From assembly GCA_021846725.1 (NCBI GenBank), contig JAJZWK010000061.1, positions 1 to 9,284 on the forward strand: a DNA stretch of 9,284 nt, written 5' to 3'. The notes under the pieces were generated by a model that saw only the letters and a program-made list of their open reading frames with translations, was not told where the DNA came from and searched no databases. Below are positions 6,477 to 9,284 of this stretch, piece after piece (within the stretch, counting starts at the first letter, position 1; each line of letters starts with the position of its first letter). Both the position numbers and the translations under genes were made by a program. Origin of the DNA: Actinomycetes bacterium. GTDB lineage: Bacteria > Actinomycetota > Acidimicrobiia > Acidimicrobiales > JAMCPL01.

Positions 6477-7475
6477 TTAGATCTCCTCTATAATCCCTCT
6501 CGTATTGCTGTGCATATGGATTAATCTATAAGCACCCTTAACAATGCAAGTCCGAGGATCATCTGGTACAGATACGACAAGGCCTAATTTTTCACCCAAC
6601 CATTCTGCAAGACCATTCATCATTGCCAATCCACCTATAAGCAAGATCCCTCTTGAGGTCAAGTCGTAAGTGAGTTCAGGAGGAATCTTACTCAGACAAT
6701 CCGATACCACACTGAAGATGTCTTCCAACACCAGCTCACAAGCCATCCTCACCTCATCTGCCTTCACCACGATACTTTCCTTCTGTCCATCCAGAGCGTT
6801 ATAACCGATCACCTCCACTGCCTCATGTATAGAAGAACCACTTACAGATCCTGCCATCATTCTTATTTCTTCAGCCGCGCTTGAACTAATTACTACACCA
6901 CGTTGATTGCGCAACATTTTCCTGATAGCATTATCCATACTCTCTCCCCCGGCATGGCTACTGGTATAATCAATCACTCCTCCCAACGATACAGCAGACA
7001 CACAGGTCTTCCCAGCTCCTACGTCTACGACAAGCGCACCAGTTGCATCTGACGGAGATACTCCAGCATAAACAGACGCAGCCACTGCCTGAAGTACAAA
7101 GCGTACGCTGGAAGCTCCACTACTTCTCAAGGCATCCCTGATCGCCCGCTTCTCCAACGAAGACATCGCTGGTGAAACGCATACAATCACCTTAGACCTG
7201 TGTAATTTCGACCTCCCGCACCGTTTGATCACCATCTTCCCCAGTGACTGTAAAGCAGGCAAGTCGGATAATGAGCCATTCACCACCGGTCGTACCAAGA
7301 TCAAGGACCCAGGGATCTCCTCCTGCATAGCCAGCCCCCTCCTACCCATGGCCAGCACCTTTCCTGTAGATATACTTCTTGCAATTATTGATGGTTCATT
7401 AACTACCAGTCCCTTCTTGGCACTCAAAGCGACTACGTTTTCCGTCCCAAAATCTATTACTATATCATCTGCCAA
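6477..7475 (-). CDS. mreB: MreB-family actin-like protein with degenerate nucleotide site
   Basis: At 332 residues this has normal MreB length and the full bacterial actin layout: DFGTEN at 8-13 (phosphate 1), VVNEPSIIA at 24-32, VRPVVNGSLSD at 61-71, SPAMSSLEKRAIRDA at 101-115, phosphate 2 at about 149-157 followed by SLGGVI, AGGESMDNAI at 175-184, AEEIRMMAGS at 201-210, and GILLIGGLAMMNGL at 276-289. MreB forms membrane filaments that guide cell-wall synthesis. Several nucleotide-site positions depart from the family: the EEP motif carrying the catalytic Glu reads LQA (128-130), DIGGGTT(D/E) reads DVGAGKTC (151-158), and the TGGGA loop reads IGGLA (280-284). It may bind nucleotide without hydrolysing it, or be a divergent paralogue. 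Start is TTG at 7473-7475, chosen because AGGAGG lies five bases upstream. It follows yvcK by 35 bases and precedes the YlbL-like protease by five. A DnaK/FtsA-type actin relative is much less likely given the segment-by-segment match. Confidence 0.88.
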   Translation of the reverse strand: MADDIVIDFGTENVVALSAKKGLVVNEPSIIARSISTGKVLAMGRRGLAMQEEIPGSLILVRPVVNGSLSDLPALQSLGKMVIKRCGRSKLHRSKVIVCVSPAMSSLEKRAIRDALRSSGASSVRFVLQAVAASVYAGVSPSDATGALVVDVGAGKTCVSAVSLGGVIDYTSSHAGGESMDNAIRKMLRNQRGVVISSSAAEEIRMMAGSVSGSSIHEAVEVIGYNALDGQKESIVVKADEVRMACELVLEDIFSVVSDCLSKIPPELTYDLTSRGILLIGGLAMMNGLAEWLGEKLGLVVSVPDDPRTCIVKGAYRLIHMHSNTRGIIEEI

Positions 7476-7480
7476 ATCTG

Positions 7481-7486
7481 CCTCCT
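7481..7486 (-). promoter_or_regulatory. Shine-Dalgarno site fixing the TTG start of the MreB-like gene
   Basis: On the minus strand AGGAGG lies five bases upstream of the TTG at 7473-7475. It is the strongest ribosome binding site in the window and decides the non-ATG start. The next ATG nearby is out of frame. Confidence 0.8.
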
Positions 7487-7509
7487 ATGGATATACAATG
7501 GCTGCAATC

Positions 7510-7515
7510 ATTATA
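7510..7515 (-). promoter_or_regulatory. possible internal promoter before the MreB-like gene
   Basis: A perfect TATAAT on the minus strand overlaps the yvcK stop codon (TAA at 7511-7513). It would start a transcript near 7503 with a leader of about 28 bases carrying the AGGAGG site. No -35 hexamer and no TGN extension are visible, so this is only a candidate for separate expression of the MreB-like and protease genes. Confidence 0.35.
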
Positions 7516-8398
7516 GATGCAGTAACTCGCTTAGGACATCACCCAGCTTCACCGGATCATGCAGCAATGTACTACTATCAGATATATCTCTCTTCTCTAC
7601 CGTCACGTCAAGTGACTCTATATCTCCTAACGGTAAACCCTGTGGATCGACAAGAACGATGTCTATCGATATCCCGTGCTCACGAAGTGCACAGAGATGG
7701 CTAGCCGTGTCGTAACCTGCTGTTTCACCAGGCTGCTCTCTCAGATTGGCCACGTACACACGCGGACAGCGAGCCTTGGCAATCTCTCTCGCTATTGCCG
7801 GTATACCAGATGCCGCAATGACACTGGTAAACAGCGATCCGGGACCAATCACGATCTGATCGGCATTGCGTATTGCCGACAGTACTTCATTTGGAACTCG
7901 CGGATTGGCAGGCTGCATGACCAGATGAAGTATGGAACCAGAGTTCATCACTGCGGTCTGACCTTTTACTCTTCCATGATTCGTATCAGCCTCAAGGACA
8001 ACAGGATGCGCAGCCGCAGGAAGTACTCTCCCTCTGGTGGAAAGTAATTTCTCTGCCTCATTGAGAGCGATCTGCAGGTCACCACAACGCTCAAACAATG
8101 CTGTAAGAATGAGGTTACCTAGTGCATGACCATCCAGTTCTCCATTGTGGAAGCGGTATTCAAATAACGAGGCGAGCAGGGAGTTCTCAGGTGCTAGTGC
8201 AACCAGGCATTTTCGGAGATCTCCAGGTGGAACAGTTCCAAGCACCTTGCGTAGCCTCCCCGACGATCCACCATCATCGGCAACAGAAACGATACCACTT
8301 ATATCACCTGCATAACTCGTCAACGCCCTTAGAGTAACCGAAAGACCATGACCGCCACCAATGGCTGTAACGGCAGGGTATCCATCATCGTAGGCCAT
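7511..8398 (-). CDS. yvcK: YvcK/CofD-like gluconeogenesis factor
   Basis: The 295-residue cytoplasmic protein belongs to the YvcK (CuvA) branch of the CofD-like family. Recognisable elements are AIGGGHGLS at 12-20, SVADDGGSSGRLR at 38-50, PPGDLRKCL at 57-65, GHALGNL at 90-96, VIGPGSLFTSV at 183-193 and the NLREQPGETAGYD stretch at 218-230. YvcK proteins bind UDP-sugars and are needed for normal growth and cell shape on gluconeogenic carbon sources. In B. subtilis the yvcK defect is relieved by extra MreB, and the mycobacterial homologue CuvA is linked to the cell wall. ATG at 8396-8398 shares one base with the rapZ stop (TAATG), a classic translational-coupling overlap. Length is slightly below the usual 310-330 residues but all core motifs are present. 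The stop codon overlaps a TATAAT element that may serve the next gene, the MreB-like one. Confidence 0.95.
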   Translation of the reverse strand: MAYDDGYPAVTAIGGGHGLSVTLRALTSYAGDISGIVSVADDGGSSGRLRKVLGTVPPGDLRKCLVALAPENSLLASLFEYRFHNGELDGHALGNLILTALFERCGDLQIALNEAEKLLSTRGRVLPAAAHPVVLEADTNHGRVKGQTAVMNSGSILHLVMQPANPRVPNEVLSAIRNADQIVIGPGSLFTSVIAASGIPAIAREIAKARCPRVYVANLREQPGETAGYDTASHLCALREHGISIDIVLVDPQGLPLGDIESLDVTVEKRDISDSSTLLHDPVKLGDVLSELLHL

Positions 8399-9276
8399 TA
8401 TCGCTCAATGTCCCTATGAAGTACGCTTACCTCCACACCCAAGTCTCGCATTTTACCGGACAGTTCCTGTGCTATCACGACTGACCGATGCTTACCTCCT
8501 GTACAGCCTATAGCCAGTGTAATATACGACTTGCCCTCCTGCAGATACAGTGGAAGCACGAAGCGAAAAAGGTCATCTATCCTATCGAGGAGATCACGTG
8601 CTGCAGCACCACCAAGAACATAATCTTTCACTGACTCATCCAGCCCAGTCAGATTTTTCAACTCCTCTACCCAGTAGGGATTGGGCAGGAATCTACAATC
8701 AAATACCATATCGGCATCAAGAGGCACCCCGTATTTGAATCCGAAAGACATAACGGTTACCTGGAGCACTCCACCGATGCCAGCTCGGAAAATCTCTATA
8801 ATTCTGCTACGGAGCTGGTTCACATTGAGTTCACCAGACTCTATGACAATGTCAGCCACGTCCTTCACCGGCTCCAACATCCTGCGCTCATCTGCAATCG
8901 CCTCCTGGATCTTCATACCAGGCTCTACTGCGGACATTGGATGTCGCCTACGTGTCCCTTCGAATCGCCTGATCAATACCTCATCGGGAGCATCAAGATA
9001 AAGCAACTTAACTGAATGCCCCGACGACCGCAATAGTTGCAACGAGTTGAGCAGATCATCAATTCTGGCACCCCCTCCTCGCCCTACCACTAAAGCTACT
9101 CGATACGGCGATACACCCGTCATTCCAAGAGCAGATGGTGACTCTGCCAAAAGCGATGGAGGCATATTGTCTATTACATACCAACCGGCATCCTCAAGGG
9201 CATCGGCAACGGTTGATCTACCTGCCCCGGACATACCGGTAATAATCAGATACTCTGTCCTTTCTGGTTCTGTCAT
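8398..9276 (-). CDS. rapZ: RapZ (YvcJ) nucleotide-binding protein
   Basis: The 292-residue product matches the RapZ/YvcJ family along its whole length. It has a Walker A P-loop GMSGAGRS at 14-21, the IDNMPPSLL motif at 35-43, LDAPDEVLIRRFEGTRRRHPM at 94-114, the MSFGFKYGVP and VFDCRFLPNP motifs at 176-200, TGLDESVKDYVLGG at 210-223 and the C-terminal GCTGGKHRSV at 257-266. In E. coli RapZ is an RNA-binding adaptor that senses glucosamine-6-phosphate and guides RNase E to the small RNA GlmZ; in Gram-positives YvcJ is a GTP/ATP-binding protein with a less clear role. ATG at 9274-9276 is only eight bases from the right edge, so a slightly longer start cannot be excluded. It overlaps yvcK by one base and is the first gene of the operon visible here; the promoter and any upstream gene (often uvrC) lie outside the window. 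Confidence 0.95.
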   Translation of the reverse strand: MTEPERTEYLIITGMSGAGRSTVADALEDAGWYVIDNMPPSLLAESPSALGMTGVSPYRVALVVGRGGGARIDDLLNSLQLLRSSGHSVKLLYLDAPDEVLIRRFEGTRRRHPMSAVEPGMKIQEAIADERRMLEPVKDVADIVIESGELNVNQLRSRIIEIFRAGIGGVLQVTVMSFGFKYGVPLDADMVFDCRFLPNPYWVEELKNLTGLDESVKDYVLGGAAARDLLDRIDDLFRFVLPLYLQEGKSYITLAIGCTGGKHRSVVIAQELSGKMRDLGVEVSVLHRDIER

Positions 9277-9284
9277 TATTGGCT

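Noticed and set aside
7225..7704. Plus-strand open frame of 159 codons across the MreB-like/yvcK junction
   Set aside because: It is antisense to two strongly supported genes, has no recognisable domain, and no ribosome binding site was seen.
1..9284. CRISPR array, tRNA, insertion sequence, phage or defence system
   Set aside because: No regularly spaced repeats, cloverleaf-like segments, transposase motifs or known defence domains were seen on either strand.

Overview
The window reads as a chromosomal segment of a moderate-GC (about half G+C by eye) actinobacterium. The strongest taxonomic pointers are a membrane-anchored protein with a DUF2510 domain (pattern GWYPDP...RYWDGGRWT), which is typical of Actinomycetota, and the rapZ-yvcK gene pair. 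Free use of ATA isoleucine codons, the moderate GC, and an MreB-family gene fit poorly with classic high-GC Corynebacteriales or Streptomyces. An Acidimicrobiia-like or other low-GC actinobacterial lineage is my guess; the sequence does not prove it. I see no rRNA, tRNA, CRISPR array, insertion sequence or phage gene. No gene-free stretch exceeds about 130 bases.

Layout. Bases 3-611 (+) are the C-terminal end of a YfhO-like membrane protein that begins outside the window. Convergent to it, 666-1451 (-) encodes a DUF2510 membrane-anchored protein behind a strong extended -10 promoter. Next come two oxidoreductase genes on the minus strand, an SDR dehydrogenase (3317-2550) followed 5 bases later by an aldo/keto reductase (2544-1513). 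Divergent from them, a family 2 glycosyltransferase (3414-4325) and a NodB-type polysaccharide deacetylase (4330-5130) form a plus-strand pair. A 12-bp-stem hairpin at 5233-5261 lies where that pair meets a convergent four-gene minus-strand operon.

That operon, in transcription order, is rapZ (9276-8398), yvcK (8398-7511), an MreB-family actin-like gene (7475-6477) and a YlbL-type PDZ/Lon-like protease (6471-5257). Gaps are a 1-base overlap, 35 bases and 5 bases. In many Actinobacteria and Firmicutes rapZ-yvcK is followed by whiA. Here that place is taken by the MreB-like gene.

The most interesting signals are three. (1) The operon physically links yvcK, which has known functional ties to cell shape and MreB, to an actin-like gene. 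(2) That actin-like protein has a degenerate nucleotide site: the EEP glutamate motif is LQA, phosphate-2 is DVGAGKTC and the adenosine loop is IGGLA, which suggests a pseudo-ATPase or altered filament. (3) Both genes flanking the 3318-3413 divergent spacer have -10 elements placed so that transcription would begin at or within about 2 bases of the start codon, which implies leaderless mRNAs.
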